Shown piece after piece: positions 1-4,892 of a stretch of 6,369 bases of DNA. Below the pieces are notes generated by a model. The model was not told where the DNA came from, did no database searches, and saw only the letters and a program-made list of their open reading frames with translations. The stretch lies in the NCBI GenBank assembly GCA_902836725.1, contig CADFRV010000145.1, positions 1 through 6,369 on the forward strand. Reading direction: 5' to 3'. The stretch's first letter is position 1, and each line of letters starts with the position of its first letter. The position numbers were made by a program, and so were the translations under genes. Source of the DNA: Muribaculaceae bacterium. GTDB taxonomy: Bacteria > Bacteroidota > Bacteroidia > Bacteroidales > Muribaculaceae.

Positions 1-54
1 ACCCAGGACCCCAACATTAAAAGTGTTGTGCTCTACCAGCTGAGCTAGCGAATC
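1..54 (-). tRNA. tRNA-Lys (anticodon UUU), 5' part, truncated by window edge
   Basis: Read on the minus strand from base 54, the sequence folds as the first two thirds of a tRNA. The acceptor 5' strand GATTCGC is followed by TA and a D-arm GCTC-AGCTGGTA-GAGC. The anticodon stem-loop is CAACA-CTTTTAA-TGTTG, followed by the variable segment GGGTC and the start of the T-stem CTGGG. The loop places anticodon TTT (mRNA sense UUU, plus-strand bases 19-21) after the invariant T33, which decodes lysine AAA/AAG. The T-loop, 3' acceptor strand and CCA end lie left of the window. Identity is secure from the anticodon; whether other tRNAs follow in the same transcript cannot be seen. Confidence 0.93.
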
Positions 55-97
55 AGACTTATGACAGAAAGTTTAAGCGTTCCTCTCAAAAGCGATG

Positions 98-128
98 CAA
101 AGGTAGGTACTTTTTTTGAATTCTCCAA
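98..128 (-). promoter_or_regulatory. Bacteroidota-type promoter for the tRNA-Lys gene
   Basis: On the minus strand a -7 element TACCTTTG (bases 105-98) fits the Bacteroidota consensus TAnnTTTG. A -33 TTG (bases 128-126) sits 20 bases upstream of it. Transcription would start near bases 91-94, giving a leader of about 40 nucleotides before the tRNA 5' end at base 54, to be removed by RNase P. Confidence 0.7.
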
Positions 129-147
129 ATTTTACCAAATATTTTTG
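116..147 (+). promoter_or_regulatory. Possible divergent plus-strand promoter with no gene behind it
   Basis: TTG at 116-118 and TATTTTTG at 140-147, 21 bases apart, match the Bacteroidota -33/-7 consensus on the plus strand, back to back with the tRNA promoter. No convincing coding sequence follows before the sigma gene, which lies on the opposite strand. The match lies in a T-rich stretch where chance matches are easy, so it could be fortuitous. Confidence 0.3.
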
Positions 148-271
148 ACACTATTTTTTCATACACACCACGTGACACAATCCGTATTTCACTATTTATC
201 AGTACTTTTACATAAAATCATACCACTTAAGCAAGATAGCGGAAATCATATTATATCAAGCAATGGAAATT

Positions 272-290
272 ATTAATGGGAACCATTAAT
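272..290. repeat. Perfect 8-bp inverted repeat, 3-base spacer
   Basis: ATTAATGGgaaCCATTAAT is a perfect 8-bp inverted repeat with a 3-base loop. Neither strand has a T-tract directly after it, so it is not a standard intrinsic terminator. It could be a protein-binding palindrome or an RNA hairpin. Confidence 0.55.
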
Positions 291-299
291 GGAATTCAT

Positions 300-320
300 C
301 CAATATTACAATATTATTGG
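300..320. repeat. AT-rich imperfect inverted repeat next to the 272-290 palindrome
   Basis: Arms CCAATATTA and TATTATTGG flank a CAA loop; eight of nine positions pair, with one T-T mismatch. It starts only nine bases after the preceding palindrome. No T-tract follows on either strand, and the role is unknown. Confidence 0.45.
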
Positions 321-354
321 CAAGCAGACTTCCTACATGTTTCTGTCCGAAGGC

Positions 355-404
355 TAAAAACAGATAGCGCCGTGTCATCGCAAATTGCCAGACACAGCAC
401 TATC
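355..404 (-). terminator. Intrinsic terminator of the ECF sigma gene
   Basis: On the minus strand the arm GATAGTGCTGTGTC (bases 404-391) pairs over 14 consecutive positions with GACACGGCGCTATC (bases 376-363), with two G-U wobbles in RNA. The stem is followed at once by TGTTTTTAG (362-354). On the plus strand the same two positions are C-A mismatches and no T-tract follows, so the structure works in the direction of the sigma gene only. The 14-base loop has an inner GCA/TGC self-complement. It lies about 80 bases past the sigma stop codon and would insulate the tRNA promoter from read-through. Confidence 0.75.
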
Positions 405-483
405 CGTAATTATAATCTTATTTTCCAGTTATTCTTTATCCCTATCGGCGACAGAGAATATTTCAGCAGCCACAGCCTTGTTT

Positions 484-987
484 TCAGCGGTAGTCCTTGA
501 GCATCTCCTGAAGGCGGCGCCGGGCGAAGAAGATGCGGCTTTTTACAGTCCCGAGAGGAAGATTCATTTTCTCGGCAATCTCATTATATTTATATCCTGC
601 TACATGCATGGAGAAGGGTATGCGATAATCATCGCTGAATGAATTGATGGCGTCAGAAATCTCTCCGGCGGCAAGAGCGCCCTCAGGAGTAGCGAGGCCT
701 GATTCTTGCGGGAGGTTGAGATGGTACAGATCCTCTGTCTGGTCTATTATCGTTGCGGAGCGCACCACCTTACGGTAGTTGTTGATGAAGATATTGCGCA
801 TGATAGTGAACACCCATCCCTTGAAGTTCACATTATCCACATATTTATCCTCATTGTCGAGCGCTTTCAAGGTTGTATCTTGAAGCAGATCGTATGCGTC
901 ATCGCGATTCGACGTAAGCATGTAAGCAAAGTTCAGAAGATTGGTCTGAAGGCTCAGAAGTTTTGCCTGAAAGTTGTTGGAGCTCAT
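484..987 (-). CDS. ECF-type RNA polymerase sigma factor (sigma-70 family)
   Basis: This 167-residue protein has the two-domain ECF architecture. Region 2 spans about residues 10-75, with the -10 binding and core-binding segment DAYDLLQDTTLKAL (30-43) and the helix around W58-TIMRNIFINNYRK (61-73). A linker (about 76-105) leads to region 4 (about 106-165), with the helix-turn-helix EIAEKMNLPLGTVKSRIFFA (136-155) that would read the -35-like element. Length is typical for the family. The protein would direct core RNA polymerase in the cytoplasm to a special promoter set. The ATG at 985-987 lies about 60 bases downstream of a good Bacteroidota promoter, and a strong terminator follows, so it appears monocistronic. 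No anti-sigma gene lies downstream and the upstream neighbour is divergent ilvE, so how its activity is controlled is not visible. Related short ECF sigma factors are common in Bacteroidales; the regulon cannot be told from here. Its base composition looks lower in GC than the genes to its right. Confidence 0.93.
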   Translation of the reverse strand: MSSNNFQAKLLSLQTNLLNFAYMLTSNRDDAYDLLQDTTLKALDNEDKYVDNVNFKGWVFTIMRNIFINNYRKVVRSATIIDQTEDLYHLNLPQESGLATPEGALAAGEISDAINSFSDDYRIPFSMHVAGYKYNEIAEKMNLPLGTVKSRIFFARRRLQEMLKDYR

Positions 988-1026
988 AACTGGAAGTATT
1001 TGGTGTTAATGTTGACGTTTTGGCTT

Positions 1027-1044
1027 TGTAACACATTTGTGACT
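1027..1044. promoter_or_regulatory. Imperfect operator-like palindrome at the sigma transcript start
   Basis: TGTAACA-catt-TGTGACT has the same 7-4-7 layout as the perfect palindrome at 1252-1269; the right half matches at five of seven positions. It covers roughly the first 20 nucleotides of the predicted sigma transcript, a position suited to repression. The layout recalls operators of the CRP/FNR regulator superfamily, but the binding protein is unknown. Confidence 0.4.
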
Positions 1045-1050
1045 ACATCG

Positions 1051-1081
1051 CAAAGTTACTCACTATTTTCATTCCACCAAA
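1051..1081 (-). promoter_or_regulatory. Promoter of the ECF sigma gene
   Basis: On the minus strand TAACTTTG (bases 1058-1051) matches TAnnTTTG. TTTG (bases 1081-1078) lies 19-20 bases upstream as the -33 element. The transcript would begin near base 1045, leaving an untranslated leader of about 55-60 nucleotides. This is a housekeeping-type promoter, so basal expression would not need the ECF sigma itself. Confidence 0.7.
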
Positions 1082-1251
1082 TTTTTTTGCAACATTTTTT
1101 GAAAAAAATTCCATTATTCTCGTTAATATACTGATTATAACTATGATATGTCGGCAAAATATTTTACATACGCATCCGGCGCGACACCGTTTTTCAAAAA
1201 GAGTGCCCCATTCCACATCCACAGCACAGTTACAAAGCCATTATATCAATA

Positions 1252-1269
1252 TGTAACACTCATGTTACA
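1252..1269. promoter_or_regulatory. Perfect 7-4-7 palindrome TGTAACA-N4-TGTTACA, probable operator
   Basis: TGTAACActcaTGTTACA is an exact 14-base palindrome around a 4-base spacer in non-coding DNA. Its form suits a homodimeric DNA-binding protein, for example of the CRP/FNR superfamily. It lies about 120 bases upstream of the predicted ilvE transcription start and about 215 bases upstream of the sigma start, so it is not in a classical activator position for either. Confidence 0.5.
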
Positions 1270-1343
1270 CGATTCTCATCCCCTCAAATTTCATCGCATA
1301 CGGCATAAATCGCCGGAATCCCTCCTGAAAATTATTTCAGATA

Positions 1344-1375
1344 TTGCACATATAAAAAATAATTCCGTATATTTG
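1344..1375 (+). promoter_or_regulatory. Promoter of the ilvE operon
   Basis: TATATTTG at 1368-1375 fits the TAnnTTTG -7 consensus and TTG at 1344-1346 lies 21 bases upstream. Transcription would start near 1380, giving a leader of about 185 nucleotides before the ilvE ATG, long enough to hold regulation, although no known riboswitch or clear attenuator fold was recognised in it. Confidence 0.65.
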
Positions 1376-1565
1376 CGAAAAATAACGGTTGAAAAAAAGC
1401 GGAATACCACTCATACAACAGCCTTTTTGCAACCAAACAAAGCAATCAGTTTAGCATCGCGCCAAAAGCGCTTCAATTTCCAAAGCATTTCAGTCCTGGA
1501 AATGAGATTATTAAAGAAACGAAGGGCATCAGGCGCATAATAACCACCATTAACGAAATTCCAAA

Positions 1566-2594
1566 ATGAAAGAAGCCGACATTAACTGGTCCGAGATCGG
1601 GTTTGGATACATCCCTACCGACTATAATGTGCGTTGCTATTACCGTAACGGCAAATGGGGCGAAATTGAAATCTCCTCTTCAGAGACCATCGAGATGCAT
1701 ATCGCAGCCACAGCTCTTCATTACGGGCAGGAAATATTCGAAGGCCTCAAGGCATTCCGCGGAAAAGACGGAAAAGTAAGAGTATTCCGCCCGGAAGAAA
1801 ACGCCAAACGCATCCAGGACTCCGCGCGCGGCATAAAGATGGAACCCATCCCCACCGACATCTTCATGAAGATGACAGAGATGGCCATCAAGCTGAACGA
1901 GCGTTTCATTCCTCCCTACGGATCCGGAGCTTCATTATATATAAGACCCCTTGAAATCGGCATGACCGCACGCGTAGGTGTAAAACCCGCCGACGAATAC
2001 TGCTTCATAATACTGGTGACACCCGTAGGTCCATACTTCAAATCAGGCTTCAAACCCACCAACATCTGCATCATGCGCGAGTTTGACCGCGTGGCGCCGA
2101 AAGGTACCGGACGCTTCAAAGTAGGCGGCAACTACGCCGCAAGCCTTGTGGCAGGAGAAAAGGCCCACGACATGGGATACTCCGCCGTGCTTTACCTCGA
2201 CCCCAAAGAGAAGCGCTACCTCGACGAATGCGGCCCCGCCAACTTCTATGCCATCAAAGAGGGCAAATACATCACACCGGCCTCCGAATCCATCCTCCCT
2301 TCCATCACCAACGAATCGCTCATGCAGCTCGCCAAAGATATGGGACTCACCGTGGAGCGCCGCCACATACCGGTGGAAGAGATTGCCACATTCGAAGAAG
2401 CAGCAGCCTGCGGCACAGCAGCCGTATGCTCACCCGTCGGCGAGATACACGACCTCGACACAGGCGAGAAATTCGTCATAGCCAAGAACGGTGAACCCGG
2501 CCCAATAACCCGCAAGCTTTACGACACACTCGGAGCCATACGCCTCGGCGAAATCGAAGACCGCCACAACTGGAACTGGGTGCTCGACCTCTGA
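1566..2594 (+). CDS. ilvE: Branched-chain amino acid aminotransferase
   Basis: This 342-residue protein is a fold-type IV PLP enzyme of the class IV aminotransferase family. It would reversibly transfer the amino group between glutamate and the 2-oxo acids of leucine, isoleucine and valine, the last step of their synthesis, in the cytoplasm. The Schiff-base lysine is K185 in GRFKVGGNYAASL. E221 in LDECGPANFYAI sits where the family places the acidic residue contacting the PLP ring nitrogen. Other family segments are HYGQEIFEGLKAFR (52-65), the stretch around YIRPLEIG (125-132), ITNESLMQLAKDMG (247-260) and ACGTAAVCSPVGEI (281-294), which binds phosphate and substrate. Length and the CGTAAVCSP segment fit the longer BCAT type (about 340-360 residues) rather than the shorter E. 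coli-like IlvE of about 310. The start ATG follows an A-rich run, as usual in this phylum. It heads a probable two-gene operon with the HD protein. Confidence 0.95.
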   Translation: MKEADINWSEIGFGYIPTDYNVRCYYRNGKWGEIEISSSETIEMHIAATALHYGQEIFEGLKAFRGKDGKVRVFRPEENAKRIQDSARGIKMEPIPTDIFMKMTEMAIKLNERFIPPYGSGASLYIRPLEIGMTARVGVKPADEYCFIILVTPVGPYFKSGFKPTNICIMREFDRVAPKGTGRFKVGGNYAASLVAGEKAHDMGYSAVLYLDPKEKRYLDECGPANFYAIKEGKYITPASESILPSITNESLMQLAKDMGLTVERRHIPVEEIATFEEAAACGTAAVCSPVGEIHDLDTGEKFVIAKNGEPGPITRKLYDTLGAIRLGEIEDRHNWNWVLDL

Positions 2595-2602
2595 TCCTCA
2601 TC

Positions 2603-3163
2603 ATGTTCGATTATCAGAAACTTATCGACAGACATTATCCCGCAGAGACACCTCTGCGGGATATTTACATGCGTCATTGCAAATCCGTAGCCGCCAAAGC
2701 CCTGCGTCTTGCGCAAGAACGCCGTCTCCCGCTCGACCCCGCCGAAATAGAGGCGGCCGCCATGCTCCACGACATAGGCATCTTCCTGACCGACGCCGAC
2801 GGCATACACTGCCACGGCAAAGAGCCATACCTCGCACACGGACGCATAGGAGCCGACCTGATGCGGAAAGAAGGAGCACCCGAGATATACGCACGCGTAG
2901 CCGAGAGGCATACAGGAGCCGGCCTAACGCCGGCCGACGTGGAGCGCCTCTCCCCCGCGCTTCCCCCCGACCGCTCATACATGCCCGAAAGCATGCTCGA
3001 GAAACTCATCTGCTATGCAGACAAATTCTACTCGAAAAACAACGACATGCTCGAGAAGCCGCTGCAGCGCGTGCGCGCATCCATAGCGAAATTCGGTCCC
3101 GAAGCAGCCCTCCGTTTCGAAGCCCTCCACAAGGAATTCGGATCACCCGACACACAGCCGTAG
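2603..3163 (+). CDS. HD-domain metal-dependent hydrolase, specific substrate unknown
   Basis: This 186-residue protein carries a complete HD-superfamily signature: H25, the doublet H56-D57 inside LHDIG, H79 in YLAHGRIGADLM, H103 in AERHTGAG and D140 in CYADKFYSK. That H...HD...H...H...D arrangement normally binds one or two divalent metals and hydrolyses phosphomonoester or phosphodiester bonds, often of nucleotides. It lacks the GYP motif of cyclic-di-GMP phosphodiesterases and any fused RelA/SpoT or nuclease domain, so the substrate cannot be named. No signal peptide or membrane segment is visible, so it is probably cytoplasmic. It starts 8 bases after the ilvE stop with no promoter between, implying co-transcription, though the pairing need not mean a shared pathway. 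The C-terminal tail after about residue 176 is probably disordered. Confidence 0.88.
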   Translation: MFDYQKLIDRHYPAETPLRDIYMRHCKSVAAKALRLAQERRLPLDPAEIEAAAMLHDIGIFLTDADGIHCHGKEPYLAHGRIGADLMRKEGAPEIYARVAERHTGAGLTPADVERLSPALPPDRSYMPESMLEKLICYADKFYSKNNDMLEKPLQRVRASIAKFGPEAALRFEALHKEFGSPDTQP

Positions 3164-3187
3164 CCGCCAGCAACACCGGCAAAAGCA

Positions 3188-3203
3188 AAGAGACCGCTCT
3201 CTT
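3188..3203 (+). terminator. Possible weak terminator of the ilvE-HD operon
   Basis: AAGAGA-CCGC-TCTCTT is a perfect 6-bp hairpin 25 bases past the HD gene stop. The bases after it (GTTAATAAATT) are AT-rich but not a pure T-tract. It overlaps the -33 TTG of the next promoter. Confidence 0.35.
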
Positions 3204-3236
3204 GTTAATAAATTCAAAATTTATTTTGTAATTTTG
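3202..3236 (+). promoter_or_regulatory. Promoter of the gltX-waaA operon
   Basis: TAATTTTG at 3229-3236 matches the -7 consensus TAnnTTTG. The nearest upstream TTG (3202-3204) is 24 bases away, longer than the usual 19-21, so the -33 assignment is uncertain while the -7 box is good. Transcription would start near 3242, leaving a leader of about 100 nucleotides. Confidence 0.6.
3207..3225. repeat. Perfect 8-bp AT palindrome inside the gltX promoter spacer
   Basis: AATAAATTcaaAATTTATT is a perfect inverted repeat lying between the -33 and -7 elements proposed for gltX. It could be an operator. Alternatively, together with the following TTGTAATTTTG, it could help end transcripts from the ilvE operon. 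Confidence 0.4.
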
Positions 3237-3253
3237 CAGCCGGATTACGCGTC

Positions 3254-3280
3254 GCCGGGGGAGCCACCGCATACCCCGGT
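3254..3280 (+). other. GC-rich hairpin in the gltX 5' leader
   Basis: CCGGGG (3255-3260) pairs perfectly with CCCCGG (3274-3279), extended by a G-U pair, around a 13-base loop. It starts about 12 nucleotides into the predicted transcript and about 60 nucleotides before the ATG. No T-tract follows, so it is more likely to affect transcript stability or translation than to terminate transcription. A 12-base perfect AT palindrome, TATATTAATATA, follows at 3294-3305. Confidence 0.45.
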
Positions 3281-3342
3281 ATACAATCCCCGTTATATTA
3301 ATATAGAATTATCCTACTCGCACACCAGACAACCATAACACA

Positions 3343-4875
3343 ATGGAAAGGAAAGTAAGGGTTCGTTTCGCCCCCTCCCCCACAGGCCCGCTTCACATAG
3401 GCGGCGTACGCACAGCACTCTACAACTACCTATTTGCGCGCCAGCACGGAGGGGATATGATACTCCGCATCGAGGACACCGACTCCAACCGCTTCGTACC
3501 GGGAGCCGAAGACTATATCAACGAGGCGCTTGCATGGCTCGGCATTGAAATCGACGAAGGTGTGCGCGAAGGAGGCGCATACGGCCCCTACAAACAGAGC
3601 GAAAGACGCGACATCTACCGCGCCCACGTAAAACAGCTCCTTGACGCCGGAAAAGCATACATAGCATTCGACACACCCGAGGAACTCGAAAAGGCCCGCG
3701 CCGAGCACCCCAACTTCCAGTACGACGCCACAACACGCATGAACATGCGCAACTCCCTCTCGCTTCCCCAGGAAGAGGTCAACCGCCTCATGGCCGAAGG
3801 CACCCCATACGTAGTACGTTTCCTCATCGAGCCGGGACGCGACGTTGAAGTCAACGACCTCATACGAGGCAAAGTGACCATCAACTCATCCATACTCGAC
3901 GACAAAGTGCTTTACAAGAGCGCCGACGATCTCCCCACCTACCACCTGGCCAACATCGTCGACGACCATCTCATGGAAGTCAGCCATGTGATACGCGGTG
4001 AGGAATGGCTCCCCTCTGCCCCGCTCCACGTGCTGCTCTACGAGGCATTCGGATGGGCCGACACACGCCCCGATTTCGTGCACCTCCCCCTCCTGCTCAA
4101 ACCCGACGGTAAAGGAAAACTCTCCAAACGCGACGGCGACCGCCTCGGATTCCCCGTATTCCCGCTGGAATGGCACGACCCCAAAAGCGGCGAGATATCC
4201 TCAGGATACCGCGAGAAAGGATACCTTCCCGAAGCCGTCATCAACTTCCTTGCGCTCCTCGGATGGAATCCCGGCGACGACACCGAGATAATGGACATGC
4301 AGCAGCTCATCAGCAAATTCTCGCTTGACCACTGCTCCAAATCGGGCGCCCGTTTCGCCTTCGAGAAAGGAAAATGGTTCAACCACGAATACCTTATGGC
4401 AATTCCCGCCGAACGCCTGACAGAACTGTTCAAACCCGTTCTGAAAGCCAACGGCGTGAACCCCAACGAATACACCGACGCATACATCTCACGCGCCATC
4501 GACATGGTGAAAAGCCGCGCCAACTTCGTCAACGACCTCTGGGATCAGACACGCTTCTTCTTCATCGCGCCAGACGCATACGCCGAGAAAGACATCAGGA
4601 AACGCTGGAAAACAGGCACCCCCGAAATCATGGAAGAACTCATCGGCGTGCTCGAAAGCCTTGAGGACTTCTCCTCGCAGGCCGCCGAACCCGTGGTACT
4701 CGGATGGATCGCCGACAAGGGATACCACCTCGGCAACGTAATGAACGCCTTCCGTCTCGCCGTAGTCGGAGAATGCAAAGGCCCCCACATGTTCGACATC
4801 ACCGAACTTATCGGACGCGAAGAGACAATAAAACGCCTACGCAAGGCCATCGCCGAAATCACCCCTGCAGAGTAA
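3343..4875 (+). CDS. gltX: Glutamyl-tRNA synthetase
   Basis: This 510-residue class I aminoacyl-tRNA synthetase joins glutamate to tRNA-Glu using ATP in the cytoplasm. The N-terminal Rossmann domain opens with RFAPSPTGPLHIGG, the HIGH-type motif being HIGG at 18-21, followed by LRIEDTD (41-47), which recognises glutamate. YHLANIVDDHLMEVSHVIRGEE (200-221) is the conserved core before the second ATP motif KLSKR (259-263). The C-terminal helical anticodon-binding region runs from about 330 to the end. Where many bacterial GluRS enzymes carry a cysteine zinc cluster (around residues 105-130), this one has AYIAFDTPEELEKARAEHPN, with no cysteine, so it is probably zinc-free. An extra segment after KLSKR (about 274-293, LEWHDPKSGEISSGYREKGY) looks like the insertion of Bacteroidota enzymes. 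Discriminating or not cannot be decided from the sequence alone. waaA follows after 17 bases, probably in the same transcript. Confidence 0.97.
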   Translation: MERKVRVRFAPSPTGPLHIGGVRTALYNYLFARQHGGDMILRIEDTDSNRFVPGAEDYINEALAWLGIEIDEGVREGGAYGPYKQSERRDIYRAHVKQLLDAGKAYIAFDTPEELEKARAEHPNFQYDATTRMNMRNSLSLPQEEVNRLMAEGTPYVVRFLIEPGRDVEVNDLIRGKVTINSSILDDKVLYKSADDLPTYHLANIVDDHLMEVSHVIRGEEWLPSAPLHVLLYEAFGWADTRPDFVHLPLLLKPDGKGKLSKRDGDRLGFPVFPLEWHDPKSGEISSGYREKGYLPEAVINFLALLGWNPGDDTEIMDMQQLISKFSLDHCSKSGARFAFEKGKWFNHEYLMAIPAERLTELFKPVLKANGVNPNEYTDAYISRAIDMVKSRANFVNDLWDQTRFFFIAPDAYAEKDIRKRWKTGTPEIMEELIGVLESLEDFSSQAAEPVVLGWIADKGYHLGNVMNAFRLAVVGECKGPHMFDITELIGREETIKRLRKAIAEITPAE

Positions 4876-4892
4876 ACCGCCAGCTCCTGCCA

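Larger units (their letters stand above)
55..483. other. AT-rich intergenic region between tRNA-Lys and the sigma gene
   Basis: These 429 bases have no open frame that resembles a protein: the short frames present are low-complexity, rich in F/H/S/I, and lack a plausible start context. What can be supported is the minus-strand tRNA promoter at 98-128, a possible plus-strand promoter at 116-147, inverted repeats at 272-290 and 300-320, and the sigma gene terminator at 355-404. A weaker hairpin at 431-459 pairs ATTCT with AGAAT, with further interrupted pairing inside, in the sigma 3' untranslated region. Bases 148-271 show nothing I can name. Confidence 0.6.
988..1565. other. Divergent intergenic region between the sigma gene and ilvE
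   Basis: These 578 bases separate two divergent genes. They hold the sigma promoter (1051-1081), the TGTAACA-type palindromes (1027-1044, 1252-1269), a 12-base inverted repeat (1021-1032 and 1229-1240) and the ilvE promoter (1344-1375) with its leader of about 185 nucleotides. A 130-codon open frame runs at 1148-1540 but looks spurious: it overlaps the promoter and operator sites, has an irregular composition rich in H/K/S, and shows no domain I know. Bases 1082-1220 show only A/T runs. Confidence 0.6.

Noticed and set aside
1..430. Integrated-element remnant next to the tRNA gene
   Set aside because: tRNA genes are common insertion sites, but integration normally uses the 3' end, which lies outside the window, and no integrase, repeat of tRNA sequence or phage gene is visible here.
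61..642. Three plus-strand open frames of 71-85 codons at 61-276, 276-500 and 385-642
   Set aside because: They are low-complexity translations of AT-rich DNA or of the antisense of the sigma gene, with no domain and no credible start signals.
1090..1120. A/T runs such as TTTTTTGAAAAAAA as a possible terminator or hairpin
   Set aside because: Self-complementarity of plain A and T runs is expected in AT-rich intergenic DNA and there is no GC-containing stem.
706..1134. 142-codon plus-strand open frame
   Set aside because: It is antisense to the N-terminal two thirds of the sigma gene, then runs through its promoter; the sigma reading has clear domains.
1148..1540. 130-codon plus-strand open frame upstream of ilvE
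   Set aside because: It overlaps the predicted ilvE promoter and the perfect palindrome, has irregular composition, no recognisable domain and codon use unlike the neighbouring genes.
2043..2515. Long frames on both strands inside ilvE
   Set aside because: GC-rich coding DNA with biased third positions gives open shadow frames; the ilvE reading contains every family motif.
4704..4892. N-terminal extension of the waaA frame from an upstream ATG
   Set aside because: It is an arginine-rich out-of-frame reading of the gltX 3' end; the WaaA family begins with the hydrophobic helix encoded from the GTG at 4893.
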